Below, piece by piece: positions 63,269-64,000 of a stretch of DNA of 64,000 bases. The DNA lies in assembly GCA_030066975.1 (NCBI GenBank), contig JASJAO010000006.1, positions 1 through 64,000 of the forward strand, in the 5' to 3' direction. The number at the start of each line of letters is the position of its first letter. Within the stretch, counting starts at the first letter, position 1. The notes under the pieces are model-generated. The model was given only the letters and a program-made list of their open reading frames with translations. It was not told where the DNA came from and ran no database searches. This stretch comes from Henriciella sp. (GTDB lineage Bacteria; Pseudomonadota; Alphaproteobacteria; Caulobacterales; Hyphomonadaceae). Position numbers and translations under genes: made by a program.

Positions 63269-64000
63269 TTGAAAACCGCATTGACCGCCATCGCGGCTGC
63301 CGCCGGGCTGACTTTTACCGCCTGCGCCAGCCAGCCTATACCCCCCGCTCAACCAGAGGAGGCTCAATCTGTGCATTCCTACATTCTACTCGACCGCACC
63401 GGGTCCATGTCCGACATCTGGACCGAGGCCCTCTCCAGCGTCAACGCCTATGCCGAAGCCGTCGGTCAGGAAGAAGCTGGCGAAACCGATGATCTTGAAA
63501 CAACCGTGACGCTGGCCGCTTTCGACTTTCAGGACGGGTTTCAATATGACGTCCTGCGCCAGGGGGTTACCCCGGACGCCTGGTCGAACGTCACCAATGA
63601 TGAGGTCAGCCCGCGCGGCATGACCCCGCTCTTTGACGCCATCAATCGCACCATCACCATGGCCGAGGCCGACAATCCGGAAAAAGCCGTGATCGTAATC
63701 ATGACCGATGGTCTGGAGAACAGCTCTCGCGAAGTGACCCGCGAGGGCGCGAAAGCGGCCATGGACCGGGCCAAGGCGCGCGGCTGGGAAGTCGTGTTTC
63801 TCGGCGCGGAATTCGCAAGCTTTGGCGATGCCCAAGCCGTCGGCGTGACCAGTTCGCGCACCATGGCGGTCGGCAAGGACCAGCTCTATGAGACACAGCA
63901 ACGCCTCGCCAAGAAAGCCCGCGAATATGGCAAAGGCGAGTCTGAGGAGATCATCTTTGACGAGGCTGACCGTGCTGCCGCTGGCGAAGAAGACGTTAAA
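63269..64000 (+). CDS. VWA-domain lipoprotein, 5' part (runs off window)
   Basis: An open frame of 244 codons with no stop to the window end, so partial. TTG at 63269 is preceded by GGGAGA with good spacing and starts a lipoprotein signal peptide ([18 protein letters not shown]). The body is a von Willebrand A domain: [14 protein letters not shown] with the MIDAS-type D-x-T-x-S-x-S, then [15 protein letters not shown] with the Thr, then [13 protein letters not shown] with the Asp. Such proteins bind metal-dependent partners in the envelope. TTG start and lack of a stop explain why the frame is easy to miss. Confidence 0.85.
   Translation, partial: MKTALTAIAAAAGLTFTACASQPIPPAQPEEAQSVHSYILLDRTGSMSDIWTEALSSVNAYAEAVGQEEAGETDDLETTVTLAAFDFQDGFQYDVLRQGVTPDAWSNVTNDEVSPRGMTPLFDAINRTITMAEADNPEKAVIVIMTDGLENSSREVTREGAKAAMDRAKARGWEVVFLGAEFASFGDAQAVGVTSSRTMAVGKDQLYETQQRLAKKAREYGKGESEEIIFDEADRAAAGEEDVK

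Noticed and set aside
63071-63376. N-terminal extension of argG
   Set aside because: The PP-loop ATPase domain starts right after ATG 63070; the extension has no family residues and overlaps the VWA promoter and start.
1-64000. CRISPR array, rRNA genes or origin of replication
   Set aside because: No regularly spaced direct repeats with unique spacers, no conserved rRNA segments and no DnaA-box cluster were seen.

Overview
The window reads as chromosomal DNA of a GC-rich aerobic alphaproteobacterium, most likely a marine or oligotrophic member of the Caulobacterales/Maricaulales/Hyphomonadaceae type. The evidence is three TonB-dependent receptors, several signal-peptide-bearing lipoprotein hydrolases, tryptophan-halogenase and DUF6445 genes next to a TonB receptor, and short GC-rich palindromic intergenic repeats. 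This placement is inferred from gene content, not from a marker gene.

Layout. (1) 1-2220 is a decayed mobile region: the 5' end of an IS3-type orfA, the 3' stump of a conserved hypothetical gene, a HEPN-like gene broken by three in-frame stops, and an apparently whole IS6-family transposase. (2) 2221-9112 holds housekeeping and single genes: PEP synthase, an APH/P-loop kinase fusion, a SYLF lipoprotein, a degenerate alpha/beta hydrolase and a DUF6445 oxygenase-like protein. (3) 9241-26374 is a maltodextrin/starch locus: two tail-to-tail tryptophan halogenases, a TonB receptor, a LacI regulator, an alpha-glucosidase and a lipoprotein alpha-amylase on the minus strand, then a GH97 enzyme, an esterase, a second GH13 lipoprotein and an SLC45/GPH-like sugar permease on the plus strand. 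Three copies of a related operator-like motif sit at the TonB promoter region and in the divergent amylase/GH97 promoter. (4) 26537-52106 is dominated by purine catabolism: two exported nucleoside-phosphorylase-like proteins, guanine deaminase, a LOG protein, a TonB receptor, an NCS2 purine permease, xanthine dehydrogenase (xdhAB), and an eight-gene translationally coupled ureide operon (hpxW-like, allantoate amidohydrolase, ureidoglycine-glyoxylate aminotransferase, puuE allantoinase, hpxZ, uraD, an FAD monooxygenase, hiuH). No known urate oxidase is present. The FAD monooxygenase sits between the genes for the next two steps and is the best candidate for that missing step. (5) 52166-56993 is a cobalamin-riboswitch-controlled B12 uptake operon (BtuB-, BtuF-, BtuC- and BtuD-like). 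(6) 57008-64000 is a mixed region: CMD/AhpD-like, DUF2237, DUF1232, DUF1993, SGNH hydrolase and GIY-YIG genes, a repeat cluster, an AT-rich HNH-like insertion, argG, and the start of a VWA lipoprotein.

How it works together. The sugar locus suggests uptake of malto-oligosaccharides by the TonB receptor, trimming in the periplasm by exported GH13 and GH97 enzymes, import by the permease and final hydrolysis by the cytoplasmic alpha-glucosidase, with LacI-type control. The purine block would take nucleosides and bases to xanthine, urate, allantoin, ureidoglycine and glyoxylate, with an oxalurate/oxamate side branch. Starts were moved from the longest open frame where a ribosome binding site, signal peptide or catalytic-residue numbering favoured an internal start; each such choice is stated.
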